Positions 25,607-35,049 are shown, counted from the first letter of the stretch. The stretch: DNA of 64,000 bases from JAMXLO01 sp963812475 (GCA_963812475.1 CAWEVI010000060.1:1-64000), one strand, 5' to 3'. Notes: generated from the letters alone by a model not told the origin. Translations and numbers: made by a program.

Positions 25607-26376
25607 AGCCGCTTCCTCTTCCAGCGCCGCTGTCCGCGGATGCCGGTTTCCTTCTGTCCGAGGTAAAACTCCTTGATCGCGTCGGTCTGCATCAGCTTGG
25701 TACATTCATCAGCCAGCACGATGCGCCCGACCTCCAGCACATAGCCGAACTGGGCGGTCTGCAGCGCCATGTGGGCGTTCTGCTCCACCAGCAGGATCGC
25801 GACACCCTGCTCGTCGTTGATGCGGCGGATGATACGGAAGATCTGGGTGACCAGGATTGGCGACAGACCCAGCGATGGCTCGTCCAGCAGCAGCAGTTTT
25901 GGACGTCCCATCAGCGCCCGGCTGATCGACAGCATCTGCTGTTCGCCACCCGACAGCAGACCGGCGCGCTGGTGGGATCGTTCCTTCAGCACGGGAAAGT
26001 AGGTGTAGCAGAGCTCGAGGTCGCGATGCACCGCGTCCTTGTCGTGGCGCGAGTAGGCGCCCATCAGCAGGTTTTCATACACTGTCAGGAACGGGAACAC
26101 CTCGCGGCCTTCCGGCACATGACAGATGCCCAGCCGCATCACACGATCGGGCGGCAGGTGGGCGATTTCGCGACCCTCGAAGCGCACCAGTCCGCGTTCG
26201 GGATCCAGCACGCCGGAGATTGTGCGCAGCACCGTCGTCTTGCCGGCGCCGTTGGCGCCAAGCACGGTGACGATCTGACCTTGCCCGACCTGAAGACTGA
26301 CGCCACGGATCGCCTGGATCGGACCATAGAAGGTCTCGATACCGGTGACGTCCAGAAGAGCATCGGAGTGGCTCAT
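25597..26376 (-). CDS. livF: branched-chain amino acid-type ABC transporter ATP-binding protein
   Basis: ATPase subunit of the LivF type, 259 residues. Walker A LGANGAGKTT, the LSGGEQQMLSISRAL signature, Walker B LLLLDEPSLGLSP and the switch histidine region LLVEQNAHMAL are complete. It pairs with LivG to energise LivHM. Its C-terminus extends with a basic tail (RGQRRWKRKRLWH) beyond the usual length. It follows livG after an 88-base gap. Confidence 0.93.
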   Translation of the reverse strand: MSHSDALLDVTGIETFYGPIQAIRGVSLQVGQGQIVTVLGANGAGKTTVLRTISGVLDPERGLVRFEGREIAHLPPDRVMRLGICHVPEGREVFPFLTVYENLLMGAYSRHDKDAVHRDLELCYTYFPVLKERSHQRAGLLSGGEQQMLSISRALMGRPKLLLLDEPSLGLSPILVTQIFRIIRRINDEQGVAILLVEQNAHMALQTAQFGYVLEVGRIVLADECTKLMQTDAIKEFYLGQKETGIRGQRRWKRKRLWH

Positions 26377-26464
26377 GCCGACATCCGCGACGCGTTGCCG
26401 TCACGGCCGGGCCCGACGCGGTCGCGCCCGCAACACCGGTGAGCGACGTGTGGCCAGGCAGCCA

Positions 26465-27229
26465 TCATGCCTCACCTCCGATATAGGCCCGCACCACTTC
26501 CGGATGGTTCTGCACCTGGTCGGGTGTGCCGAGCGCAATGACCTTGCCGTAGTTCAAGGCCATCACGCGATCGGACACCATGCGCACCAAATTCATGTCG
26601 TGCTCGACCATGATCACGGTGATGCCGAGGTCCTTCTTGATATCCTCGATCCAGAATCCCATGCCCTCGGTCTCTTCCACGTTGAGCCCGGAGGAGGGTT
26701 CATCGAGAAGCAGCAGTTTTGGCTCGATGCACAGCGCCCGCCCCAGTTCGACCACCTTGCGCACACCATACGGCAGGTTGGCGATCAGCGTGTCGCGGTA
26801 GCGTTCCAGGCTGAGAAACGCAATCACCTCCTCCGCCTTCTCGCGATGTTTCAGCTCTTCACGCCGCACTGTGGGCAAGAAGGCCAGCTGCGCCAGAACG
26901 CCGACGGTCGAATGGCAGTGGCGGCCGATCAACAGGTTCTGCAACAGCGTGGCGTTGGTGAACAACTCGATGTTCTGGAACGTGCGCGCAATTCCCAGAC
27001 CGGCCACGCGATACGGCGGAATGTCGGTGATGTCCTGATCCTGAAAGAACAGCCGTCCGGCGCTGGGCTGATAGATGCGGCTTATCAGGTTGAATATTGT
27101 CGTCTTGCCCGCGCCGTTCGGTCCGATGATGGAGAACACCTCGCCTTGCTCCACCTGGAAGCTGACCGCATCGACCGCACGTATGCCGCCGAAACGTATG
27201 GCGATTTCATTGGCAGCGAAGATGCTCAT
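26465..27229 (-). CDS. livG: branched-chain amino acid-type ABC transporter ATP-binding protein
   Basis: ATPase subunit of the LivG type, 254 residues. Walker A IGPNGAGKTT, ARTFQNIELF typical of LivG, LPYGVRKVVELGRAL as signature variant, and LLLLDEPSSGLNVEE as Walker B are present, with VEHDMNLV as the switch region. ATG at 27229 is used; GTG at 27241 is an alternative and neither has a good Shine-Dalgarno. A perfect 12-bp hairpin repeat separates it from livM. Confidence 0.93.
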   Translation of the reverse strand: MSIFAANEIAIRFGGIRAVDAVSFQVEQGEVFSIIGPNGAGKTTIFNLISRIYQPSAGRLFFQDQDITDIPPYRVAGLGIARTFQNIELFTNATLLQNLLIGRHCHSTVGVLAQLAFLPTVRREELKHREKAEEVIAFLSLERYRDTLIANLPYGVRKVVELGRALCIEPKLLLLDEPSSGLNVEETEGMGFWIEDIKKDLGITVIMVEHDMNLVRMVSDRVMALNYGKVIALGTPDQVQNHPEVVRAYIGGEA

Positions 27230-27267
27230 GGGAGGCCGCACGGAACAGCGACGGTGGGCGCGATGGC

Positions 27268-27299
27268 CTCCCCCTCCCCTCCCGCAAGGGGAGGGGGAG
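27268..27299. repeat. CT/AG-rich palindromic repeat between livM and livG
   Basis: A 12-bp perfect stem (CTCCCCCTCCCC/GGGGAGGGGGAG) with loop TCCCGCAA. A close relative lies between fbiC and cofC (42111-42139). Form suggests a REP-like dispersed intergenic element; in the livMG transcript it could stabilise or separate upstream mRNA. Confidence 0.65.
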
Positions 27300-27311
27300 A
27301 ATAGCGCGGCA

Positions 27312-28388
27312 TCACCGCAGACGCTCCGAGCGCGCGTAGGACTTCTGCCGACGGAAACCGGAGCGGCGCTTGAGCGGGTAGGCCTGAAACCAGTGCTTCA
27401 GCTTTATCCAGCGGCCATAGATGCCGCCAGGCTCGAACAGGATCACCATCACCAGCACGAGGCCGAACAGCGACGGCTCCAACCCCGGCATGCGACCGAT
27501 CCCGAACGGCAGCTCGTCGCGCATGATGGCGATCGCCTGTGGCAGCAGCCTGACGAAGATCGCGCCGAGAACCGCGCCGTGCAGCGAGCCCAGGCCGCCT
27601 ACGAAGACGATGGTGACGAACTGCACCGACAGCAGCACGTCGAACGCATCGGGTGCGAGAAACCGCACGTAATGCGCGAACAGTGCGCCGGCCAAGCCGG
27701 TCATGCCGGCGCTGATGGCGAACGCGAACGTCTTGTACCGCGCAAGATGAATGCCCATGCTCTGGGCGGAGATCTCGCTGTCGCGGATCGCCACCATGGC
27801 GCGGCCGAGCGGCGTGCGCAGTATGTTGGCCGACAGCCACAGCACGAACACCAGGACGGCGAGCGAAAGATAGTAGATGCCGTTGGCGCCTTCGATCGGC
27901 ACTCCAAAGATGTACGGCGTCGGCACCGCGAAACCGTCGAAGCCGCCGGTGACAGCGTCCCACTTCTGAAACACGGTGCCGACGATGCTGCCGAAGGCCA
28001 GCGTCGCGATCGCCAGATAGAGCCCGCTCATGCGCAAGGTCGGCAGGCCGATCGCCGCGCCGAAAACCGCGGTGAACAGACCGGCGGCCGGCAGGGTGAT
28101 CAGGAACGGCACGCCCTGCGCCAGCAGCACGGAATTCGTGTAGGCGCCGATGCCAAGGAACGCCGCGTTGCCAAGGCTGATCAACCCGGTGTAGCCGGCC
28201 AGCAGCATCAACCCGACGCCGGCGATTGCGAAGATGAACACGCCGCCAAGCTCACCGATGTAGAACTCGCCCATCATGCGCGGGAGGAGCAGCAGCACGA
28301 CAACCAGCAGACCGTACCAGAACAGGTCGCCACGGTGACGCCAGAGCGTCATGTCCTGCCGGTAGTCGGTCTTGAACAAATAGCGCAT
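27312..28388 (-). CDS. livM: branched-chain amino acid-type ABC transporter permease
   Basis: Inner-membrane permease of the LivM type, 358 residues with eight to ten hydrophobic segments. Family landmarks include GYTGLISLGNAAFLGIGAYT near residue 65 and FVGGLGSLHGAVLGA near 260. It forms the translocation pore with LivH. A basic tail follows the last helix. It starts three bases after the livH stop. Confidence 0.93.
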   Translation of the reverse strand: MRYLFKTDYRQDMTLWRHRGDLFWYGLLVVVLLLLPRMMGEFYIGELGGVFIFAIAGVGLMLLAGYTGLISLGNAAFLGIGAYTNSVLLAQGVPFLITLPAAGLFTAVFGAAIGLPTLRMSGLYLAIATLAFGSIVGTVFQKWDAVTGGFDGFAVPTPYIFGVPIEGANGIYYLSLAVLVFVLWLSANILRTPLGRAMVAIRDSEISAQSMGIHLARYKTFAFAISAGMTGLAGALFAHYVRFLAPDAFDVLLSVQFVTIVFVGGLGSLHGAVLGAIFVRLLPQAIAIMRDELPFGIGRMPGLEPSLFGLVLVMVILFEPGGIYGRWIKLKHWFQAYPLKRRSGFRRQKSYARSERLR

Positions 28389-28391
28389 GCG

Positions 28392-29273
28392 TCAGACCCG
28401 CTTTCCCAATCCCTCGGCGAACAGGCCCTGTGGCCGCAGAATCAAGGTGGCGAGCAGGACGACATTCGAGGTGACCTCCTGGAAGCCGGCGGGCAGAAAG
28501 TAGCCGGCGAGCTGCTCGACGATGCCGATGACCACGCCACCGATCAGCGCGCCGGGGATGCTGCCGAACCCGCCGAGCACCGCGGCGGCGAACGCCTTGA
28601 TCCCCAGAAACCCCATGTTCACGTCGATCATCGAGACCGGTGACAGCAGGATGCCGGCCACCGCCGCGACGCCGGCGCTGATCGCCCAGATCAGCGAAAA
28701 CACCGTGCGAACCGGGATGCCCATGTAATAGGCGGCAAGTTGATTCTGCGACGAAGCCTGCATGGCGATGCCGAGTCGCGTGCGGCTGAAGAAGACATAT
28801 AGCACGCCGCACAACAGGACGGTGCCGACGATGATGGATACGTTATCCTGGCCCAGCACGAGGCCGCCCAGGTTGATCGTCTTGTTGGTGAATGGCGTCT
28901 CGAACCCGACGGAATCGTAGCCCCAGGTGATGCCGGCGTAAGCGCGGAAGATGAACCCGAGGCCGAGCGTAAGCATGACAACGGCAAATTGCGGCTGCCC
29001 GATCACTCGTCGCAAAATCACCGCGTCGAGTGCGAAGCCGAAGGCGGCAATCACCAGGATCGCGATCAGCGCGCCCACCCAATAGTTGAGGCCGAAATGG
29101 GCGATCAGGCTGAATGCCACGAAGCCGCCCAGCATCATGATGTCGCCCTGGGCAAAGTTGACCATCTCGGTCGCCTTGTAGATCAGGACGAATCCAAGTG
29201 CGATCAACCCATAGATGCAGCCGGCGGCGGCTCCATTTATGACCAGCTGCAACAGTCGTGCAGCACCTTCCAC
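28392..29273 (-). CDS. livH: branched-chain amino acid-type ABC transporter permease
   Basis: Inner-membrane permease of the LivH type, 293 residues, very hydrophobic. ATEMVNFAQGDIMMLGGFVAF near the N-terminus and AAVLGGFGSIPGALIGG near residue 230 are typical. The GTG at 29273 has GGGAGG upstream at good spacing. First gene of the liv set, 108 bases after the HpaB-like gene on the same strand, so it may share its transcript. Confidence 0.93.
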   Translation of the reverse strand: MEGAARLLQLVINGAAAGCIYGLIALGFVLIYKATEMVNFAQGDIMMLGGFVAFSLIAHFGLNYWVGALIAILVIAAFGFALDAVILRRVIGQPQFAVVMLTLGLGFIFRAYAGITWGYDSVGFETPFTNKTINLGGLVLGQDNVSIIVGTVLLCGVLYVFFSRTRLGIAMQASSQNQLAAYYMGIPVRTVFSLIWAISAGVAAVAGILLSPVSMIDVNMGFLGIKAFAAAVLGGFGSIPGALIGGVVIGIVEQLAGYFLPAGFQEVTSNVVLLATLILRPQGLFAEGLGKRV

Positions 29274-29381
29274 GTTCAGCGGCCTCCCTTGGGCGGGGCC
29301 GACTTCGTGGCGCCCCCGGCTATTGATTTCGGCCGCGACGATATGCCGGGGGTTCAGACGGCGTCAATGTGCACTCCTTGG

Positions 29382-30938
29382 TCAGTGGGGGGACGGGCGC
29401 ACGGCGCTCACGTCGTCCGGATCGATCAGGTCCGGCGCTGTCCAGCCGCGCAGGTCGTACTCCGCCAGGCATCGGTCGGCGAAGCCCTTCCAGCGATCGT
29501 ACTGGCCGGACGCCAACGCTCCGAACAGCGCGTAGCGGCGGATCTCCTCATGACTGCCGGAGTAGTTCACTTCGTACAGCTCATGTCGGGAGCCGAACTC
29601 CGAGCCCACCGCGTCCCACAGCAGCTTCATCAGCTTCACCCGCTCGACCGCCGACACGCCGCCGGATCCGCGGACGTAGAGATCGAGATATTTGCGTAAT
29701 TCCGGCGTCTCGAAATCGCGCGCGTGCGAGTTCAGGTAGATCAGGCCACTGGCGACGGTCTTTTCGATGATCGTCTTGATCTGCACGTAAGCCTCGGGCG
29801 CCAGCACCTGATACGCCGCGGCAGGCTCCATGCCTGGCAAGACGCAGCCGCCGGTCCAGGGATCGACCGACTTCGCCATGGCGTCGGACAACCCCCACAT
29901 CATGTTGCGCCAGGCGATCACCTCGCCGATATTGGCCTCGACGCCACGGAACGAACGCGAGCCGGTCATCTCGGTCGCCTTGATGAACAGGCCCGTGATG
30001 AAATCGAGTTTGACTGCCAGCCGGGTGCATCCGTGCAACAGCGCGCGCGGCAGGAAGCCGGTACGCGGGAAGAAATTGTTGGCCTTTTCCACGTCGGCAT
30101 AGACGAACACATTCTCCCACGGCACCAGAACATCATCCATCACGAAGATCGCGTCGTTCTCGTCCAGACAACTCGACAGCGGATAGTCGTATGGACTCCC
30201 CATGACCGCGGCACGCTGCTCATTCGAAACGCGACAGATGAGCTTCACGCCAGATGCATTTGTCGGCACGATGAACACCATGGAGAAATTCTTGTCCTGC
30301 ACAGGGATCAGCCCATGGTGCGCGACAAAGGTGAAATGCGTCAGCGCCGATCCAGTGGCGACGACCTTGGCGCCGCTGACACGAATGCCGGCGTCGGTCT
30401 CCTTGGTGACATGCATATAAATGTCGGTCGGGCCACCTGCTGCGCCAGGCGCCATGTTGCGATCGACCGGCGGATGGATGATCGCATGATTGATGAACGG
30501 CACACGCTCCTGACTATGCCGGTACCAATGGAGCGCATTGGCCTGATACGGCGCGTAGAAGTCGGCGTTGGCGCCCAGGGTGGCAAGAAATGCCGCCTTA
30601 TAATCCGGCGACCGACCGAACCATCCGTAACTCAGACGAGCCCAGGCTGCGATTGCGTCGCGCGCTGCCACCTGTTCCTCGGCCGTACGTGAGGCCACAA
30701 AGTATTTGTGCGTGAACCCGCCCCATTCGGTCGGACACGTCAGAACATTCTGCGATGCGGAATGATCCGAATGCAATGCTTCATACAGCCGCGCGATCAT
30801 CCGCGCACTGTTGCGGAAGGCCGGATGTTCGGTGATCCGCTTCACTCGTTCGCCGTAGATCCACACTTCGCGGCCATCATCGAGGCTGTCGAGAAATTCC
30901 CGGCCTGTGTAGGGCAGAACAGCGTCTGCGGCTGACAT
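29382..30938 (-). CDS. 4-hydroxyphenylacetate 3-hydroxylase (HpaB)-family monooxygenase
   Basis: FADH2-dependent aromatic hydroxylase family, 518 residues. Family marks are LTCPTEWGGFTHKYF-like N-terminal residues, SYGWFGRSPDYKAAF, FINHAIIHPPVDRN with the conserved substrate His, and the acyl-CoA dehydrogenase-like fold. HpaB enzymes ortho-hydroxylate phenols using reduced FAD from a separate reductase (HpaC), which is not in this window. Related members act on other phenols or, as 4-hydroxybutyryl-CoA dehydratase, on CoA esters; the latter has a Fe-S cysteine set that I do not see. Neighbouring acyl-CoA genes suggest a combined aromatic/acyl catabolic role (inference). Confidence 0.87.
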   Translation of the reverse strand: MSAADAVLPYTGREFLDSLDDGREVWIYGERVKRITEHPAFRNSARMIARLYEALHSDHSASQNVLTCPTEWGGFTHKYFVASRTAEEQVAARDAIAAWARLSYGWFGRSPDYKAAFLATLGANADFYAPYQANALHWYRHSQERVPFINHAIIHPPVDRNMAPGAAGGPTDIYMHVTKETDAGIRVSGAKVVATGSALTHFTFVAHHGLIPVQDKNFSMVFIVPTNASGVKLICRVSNEQRAAVMGSPYDYPLSSCLDENDAIFVMDDVLVPWENVFVYADVEKANNFFPRTGFLPRALLHGCTRLAVKLDFITGLFIKATEMTGSRSFRGVEANIGEVIAWRNMMWGLSDAMAKSVDPWTGGCVLPGMEPAAAYQVLAPEAYVQIKTIIEKTVASGLIYLNSHARDFETPELRKYLDLYVRGSGGVSAVERVKLMKLLWDAVGSEFGSRHELYEVNYSGSHEEIRRYALFGALASGQYDRWKGFADRCLAEYDLRGWTAPDLIDPDDVSAVRPSPH

Positions 30939-30951
30939 GGCGGCGCTCCCC

Positions 30952-32106
30952 CTACCCAGGCAGCTCCAGCACGTTCTTCGCCAGTATGTTCCGCTGGATT
31001 TCGTTCGAACCGGCGTAGATCGTGGACGGACGCGACTGGATGAACAAACCCGCGGGATTCAATTCACGGTTGCCGTCCAGCGGTCCGAACTGCGCACCAT
31101 GTTCCGCGGCGACCTCGAGCATGGTCTCGGTGATGCGCTGATACAGCTCTGTCTGATGCACCTTGAGCATGGATACGTCCGGACCCAGCGCCTCCCCGCG
31201 ATACACCTTTGCGACAAACTCGTTGTACAGCGATTTGTGGTCTTCAAGATCGAGGCGCAGCCGTGTGTAACGGTCCTGGAACCCCTCCTCATCCCAGACG
31301 CCCATACGATCCGCCAGCAGACGCAGCCGCGACAGCGCATGGGACGATTGACGCGGCGAGCCGCTGCCGATGCGCTCGAACCCCAGCAGGTTCTTCGCCA
31401 TCGTCCAGCCCTTGTTGATCTGCCCGACCAGGTTGTCCTTCGGCACGCGCACATCGTCGAAGAAGGTCTCGCAGAACTCGTCTTCCATATCGAGGTTGGT
31501 GATCGGCCGGATGGTAATGCCCGGACTGTCCATCGGCACCAGCAGGAAGCTGATCCCTTCCTGCTTCTTCGCCTGCTTGTCGGTGCGCACCAGAAGGAAA
31601 ATCCAGTTGGCGTCCATCGCCATCGAGGTCCAGATCTTCTGGCCGTTCACCACCCAATGATCGCCCTCCAGCACCGCCTCGGTGCGCAGCGACGCGAGGT
31701 CGGAACCGGCGTTCGGCTCGGAATAACCCTGGCACCAGATGTGCTCGCCGGTCAGGATCTTCGGCAGGTAATAGTCCTGCTGCTCCTTTGTGCCGTAGCG
31801 GATCAGCAAAGGACCCAGCATGGTCATGCCCATTTCATTCAATCGGGCACAGCCGTGGCGCTCTTTCTCCTCCAGCATGATGAGCTGCTTGCCGGCGGTG
31901 ATCCCCATGCCACCGAACTCGCGCGGCCAGTTGGGGCACAGCCAGCCCTTCCTTGCCAGCTTGTGGTACCAACCCTTGGTGTCCTTGAAATGCAGCCGCG
32001 AAGGCGGATTGCGAATCTCCGGCGGGTAGTTCAACTCGATCCACTGCCGCACCTGCAGGCGAAATTCCTCATCGGGAAGGTCGTTCAGTTCGACGACATC
32101 GCTCAT
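30952..32106 (-). CDS. acyl-CoA dehydrogenase
   Basis: FAD-dependent acyl-CoA dehydrogenase, 384 residues, introducing a 2,3-double bond into an acyl-CoA. GYSEPNAGSDLASLRT and GQKIWTSMA contact FAD, and STIYAGSNEIQRNILAKNVL is the C-terminal signature. The catalytic base is not at the usual EIYEGT position (here TIYAGS), so it may use an alternative position, as FadE-like enzymes of steroid and aromatic degradation do. It lies 12-13 bases from both neighbours, tightly placed between fadJ-like and hpaB-like genes. Confidence 0.9.
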   Translation of the reverse strand: MSDVVELNDLPDEEFRLQVRQWIELNYPPEIRNPPSRLHFKDTKGWYHKLARKGWLCPNWPREFGGMGITAGKQLIMLEEKERHGCARLNEMGMTMLGPLLIRYGTKEQQDYYLPKILTGEHIWCQGYSEPNAGSDLASLRTEAVLEGDHWVVNGQKIWTSMAMDANWIFLLVRTDKQAKKQEGISFLLVPMDSPGITIRPITNLDMEDEFCETFFDDVRVPKDNLVGQINKGWTMAKNLLGFERIGSGSPRQSSHALSRLRLLADRMGVWDEEGFQDRYTRLRLDLEDHKSLYNEFVAKVYRGEALGPDVSMLKVHQTELYQRITETMLEVAAEHGAQFGPLDGNRELNPAGLFIQSRPSTIYAGSNEIQRNILAKNVLELPG

Positions 32107-32118
32107 GGCTGTTTCCCC

Positions 32119-34233
32119 TTATGGCACAAAGGCCGCGGCCTTGGCTTCGCGGAACGGCGTGTTCGAATCGGCAAGTTCGCGCAACAGCCGTGACGGCGAC
32201 CAGCGTGCGCCGTATCGCTGATGCCAATTCGCGATCTGGTCATAGACGTTGCGCACGCCGATACCGTCGGCCCAGTAGAACAGGCCGCCCCGATAGCGCG
32301 GGAAACCGAAGCCGTGCAGCCACATCACGTCGATGTCGCTGGCGCGGTAGGCCTTGCCTTCCTCCAGGATGCGGCACGCCTCGTTCACCGAGGCAAACAG
32401 CAGCCGGTGCAGTATCTCCTGGTCGGTGAACGTTTGCTGCGACGCGCCCATCTCGGCGGCGACCTGCCTGATGATGGCCGCGACCTCGGGATCGGGGTAT
32501 GGCGTTCGGTCGCCACTGTCGTACCGGTACCAGCCGGCGCCGGTCTTCTGGCCATATCGCCCAAGCTCCACCAGGCGGTCGGCGATCGGCAACTTGCGAT
32601 AGTTGGGATCGGCGGCAGCGCGACGACGACGGCCGGCGGCGCCAACATCGAGGCCGGCGAGATCGCCCACGGCGAACGGACCCATCGGATAGCCAAAATC
32701 CACCATCACCTTGTCCACCTGCTCGGGCAGGCACCCCTCCTCCAACAGGATCACCATCTCGGAGTTGAACGGCGCGCGCGAGCGGTTGGCGACGAAGCCG
32801 TCAGTGTTGCCGGCCATCGCGGAAAGCTTGCCGATCCTGCGCCCCATCTGCATTGCCGACAGCAGCGTCTGTGGCGATGATTTTGCCCCCCGCACCACCT
32901 CGAGCAGCTTCATCACGTTCGCGGGGCTGAAGAAATGCGTCCCGGCCACGTCCTGCGGCCGCTTCGTCATCTCCGCAAGCTGATCGACGTCCAGCGCGGA
33001 CGTGTTGGAGAACAGCAGCGCGCCCGGTTTCATCACCTCGTCCAGCTTGGCGAAGATCGGCTTCTTCACGTCCATTTCCTCGAACACCGCCTCGATGACG
33101 ATGTCGCAGTCCTTGATGTCGTCGTAATCCGCGACCGGTTCGATGCGCGCGAGCCGGCGCCGCATCGCGACCTCGGCGAGCGAGCCGCGGCGGACCGAAG
33201 TCGCGTAGTTGTCGCGAATCCGCTGCATGCCGCGATCCAACGCTTCCTGCGTGGCATCCATTATCTTCACCGGGAACCCATAGTCGGCGAAGCTCATGGC
33301 GATGCCGCCGCCCATCGTGCCGGCGCCGACCACGGCGGCCGTGGCAAACCCACGAACGGACGTGCCGGCCGGAAGGTCGGGCAGCTTGGCCACCTCGCGT
33401 TCGATGAAGAAGGCGTAGCGCAACGCGCGCGCCTCGGCGGAATTTTCGAGCTCCGTGAACAGATCGGCCTCGCGACGGCAGCCATCGTCGAAAGCGAGCG
33501 AACACGCCGCCTCCACCGCGGCGATGCAATGATAGGGTGCGGTCTGACTGCGGGCGCGGCGGGCAATCAACTCTCGCATCGCATCGAAAATCCCGGGATC
33601 ATCGAGCTTCACCAGCCTGTCGCGGACGCGGCGCAGCGGACGCGTGTCCATGACACGCATCGTCCAGGCGATCGCGCTCTCGCGCAGATCGGAATTCTCC
33701 GGCAGCACCTCGTCGATGAGGCCGAGCTTCCTCGCTTCGGGCGCCGCCACATGCCGCCCGGTAACAATCATGTCGAGCGCCGCCTTGGGGCCGATCAGAC
33801 GCGGCAGACGCTGCGTGCCGCCACCGCCCGGCAGGATGCCGATGAGTACTTCCGGCAGACCCACCTTCGCCCCGGGCAGTGCGATCCGGTAATGGCACGC
33901 CATGGCGATTTCCAGACCGCCGCCAAGCGCATAGCCATGGATGGCGGCGACGACCGGCTTCTCACTGGCGTCGAGCACATCGTAAACGCGCTGACCCAGC
34001 GGCAACCGGGGACGATTCGTTCCAAAGGCGCGGATGTCGGCGCCGGCGATGAAGCTGCGCCCCGCGCCGATCAGCACCATGGCCTTGATCGCCGGATTGG
34101 TGTTGCCGCGCGCGATGCACTCCTTGATGCCCTCGGCCACGCCCGGCCCGAGCGCATTCACCGGCGGATAGTTCACGGTGATGACGCCGATGTCGCCCTC
34201 GCGTTCCAGGCTGACGGGTGATGCTCCGCTCAT
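32119..34233 (-). CDS. fadJ: FadJ/FadB-type multifunctional enoyl-CoA hydratase/3-hydroxyacyl-CoA dehydrogenase
   Basis: Bifunctional beta-oxidation enzyme, 704 residues. The N-terminal crotonase domain has the oxyanion-hole segment SFIAGADIRAFG, and the two catalytic glutamates fall in GGGLEIAMAC and GLPEVLIGILPGGGGTQRL. The Rossmann domain starts at AAVVGAGTMGGGIAM, with GTHFFSPANVMKLLEVV carrying the catalytic His and FDYPMGPFAVGDLAG-like helices after it. Together these hydrate enoyl-CoA and oxidise the 3-hydroxyacyl-CoA with NAD. A thiolase is not nearby. It is the first gene of the minus-strand catabolic group and divergent from the MNT gene. Confidence 0.92.
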   Translation of the reverse strand: MSGASPVSLEREGDIGVITVNYPPVNALGPGVAEGIKECIARGNTNPAIKAMVLIGAGRSFIAGADIRAFGTNRPRLPLGQRVYDVLDASEKPVVAAIHGYALGGGLEIAMACHYRIALPGAKVGLPEVLIGILPGGGGTQRLPRLIGPKAALDMIVTGRHVAAPEARKLGLIDEVLPENSDLRESAIAWTMRVMDTRPLRRVRDRLVKLDDPGIFDAMRELIARRARSQTAPYHCIAAVEAACSLAFDDGCRREADLFTELENSAEARALRYAFFIEREVAKLPDLPAGTSVRGFATAAVVGAGTMGGGIAMSFADYGFPVKIMDATQEALDRGMQRIRDNYATSVRRGSLAEVAMRRRLARIEPVADYDDIKDCDIVIEAVFEEMDVKKPIFAKLDEVMKPGALLFSNTSALDVDQLAEMTKRPQDVAGTHFFSPANVMKLLEVVRGAKSSPQTLLSAMQMGRRIGKLSAMAGNTDGFVANRSRAPFNSEMVILLEEGCLPEQVDKVMVDFGYPMGPFAVGDLAGLDVGAAGRRRRAAADPNYRKLPIADRLVELGRYGQKTGAGWYRYDSGDRTPYPDPEVAAIIRQVAAEMGASQQTFTDQEILHRLLFASVNEACRILEEGKAYRASDIDVMWLHGFGFPRYRGGLFYWADGIGVRNVYDQIANWHQRYGARWSPSRLLRELADSNTPFREAKAAAFVP

Positions 34234-34372
34234 GGTCGTTTCCTCTGAGTATCGGCGCCGATGCTAGAAGCGCCGGCAGGCCGCGTCCATGCGGCGAGTA
34301 TGGAGTGGTGGGCTCCCCCGCGTGTATCCTGATTGCGACACGCCCCGCGACGAACCAGGGTCATGCACTGCC

Positions 34373-34684
34373 ATGCTGCCGATGCTTGCTGACCGCCGCG
34401 ATGAAATCGCCGACCTGTGCCGACGCTTCCGTGTCTCGCGGCTGGAGACGTTCGGCTCCGCTGCCCGAGGGACGGATTTCGTCGCGGAGCGATCCGACAT
34501 CGATATTCTGGTTTTCTATGACCCAACAAAGCGCACGCCAAGTCTAGATGAATTCTTCGGCCTGCAAGAGGCGCTGGCGGCCTTATTTGGCCGCAAGGTC
34601 GATCTGATCACCGCGGGCAGTGTAGAAAATCCATATGTCCGGGCAGGGATCGAGCGTGACAAGCAGGTCCTGTATGCAGCGTGA
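34373..34684 (+). CDS. MNT-type nucleotidyltransferase (toxin-antitoxin partner)
   Basis: Minimal nucleotidyltransferase, 103 residues. The polymerase-beta signature GSAARGTDFVAERSDIDILV gives GSxxxG and the DxD pair, followed by KVDLITAGSV with a third acidic residue. Such proteins pair with HEPN proteins; in characterised cases the MNT is the antitoxin that AMPylates the HEPN RNase. The ATG at 34373 begins MLPMLADRRDEIADLC, right for the family; the frame extends to 34289 without support. Overlaps the HEPN gene by 11 bases. Confidence 0.8.
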   Translation: MLPMLADRRDEIADLCRRFRVSRLETFGSAARGTDFVAERSDIDILVFYDPTKRTPSLDEFFGLQEALAALFGRKVDLITAGSVENPYVRAGIERDKQVLYAA

Positions 34685-35028
34685 CGCGCGTGCATTTCTC
34701 TGGGACGTGCGAAGGTCGGCTGATGCAATCGCTCGCTACATCGACCATCGGGACAGAGATGGCTATCTGGCCGACGATATGCTGCGGTCGGCCGTCGAGC
34801 GGCAGTTCGAGATCATCGGCGAAGCACTGAACCAGTTGTCCCAGGCTGGATCCGGACATTGCCAATCGCATCCCCGAACTAGGGAGTGCCGTGGCATTCC
34901 GCAACATTCTGATCCATGGCTACACGCAGGTGGACAGCATGATCGTGTGGGAAACGATCACCGGCCATCTGCCTGCATTGCGCGAGCGCGTGGCCGCATT
35001 GCTTGCTGAATTCGATGCGGCGTCGTGA
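34674..35028 (+). pseudogene. HEPN-domain (DUF86) RNase-like toxin, +1 frameshift
   Basis: Partner of the MNT gene, 117 residues if one G near 34844-34845 is removed. The first frame (MQRDARAFLWDVRRSADAIA to IIGEALNQLSQ) joins the next frame (LDPDIANRIPELGSAVAFRN and on) to give a normal DUF86 protein with RNILIHGY, which contains the Rx4H catalytic motif of HEPN RNases. The downstream part is well preserved, so the break is recent or a sequencing error. If real, the toxin is inactivated while the antitoxin stays intact. Confidence 0.75.
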
Positions 35029-35049
35029 GATTGCGGCCTGTCATGGTCG

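Noticed and set aside
27075..28643. 522-codon plus-strand open frame over livM and livG
   Set aside because: Antisense shadow of transporter genes in GC-rich DNA; low-complexity charged composition and no ribosome site.
32935..34221. 428-codon plus-strand open frame over the fadJ-like gene
   Set aside because: Antisense shadow; the minus-strand product has complete catalytic motifs.
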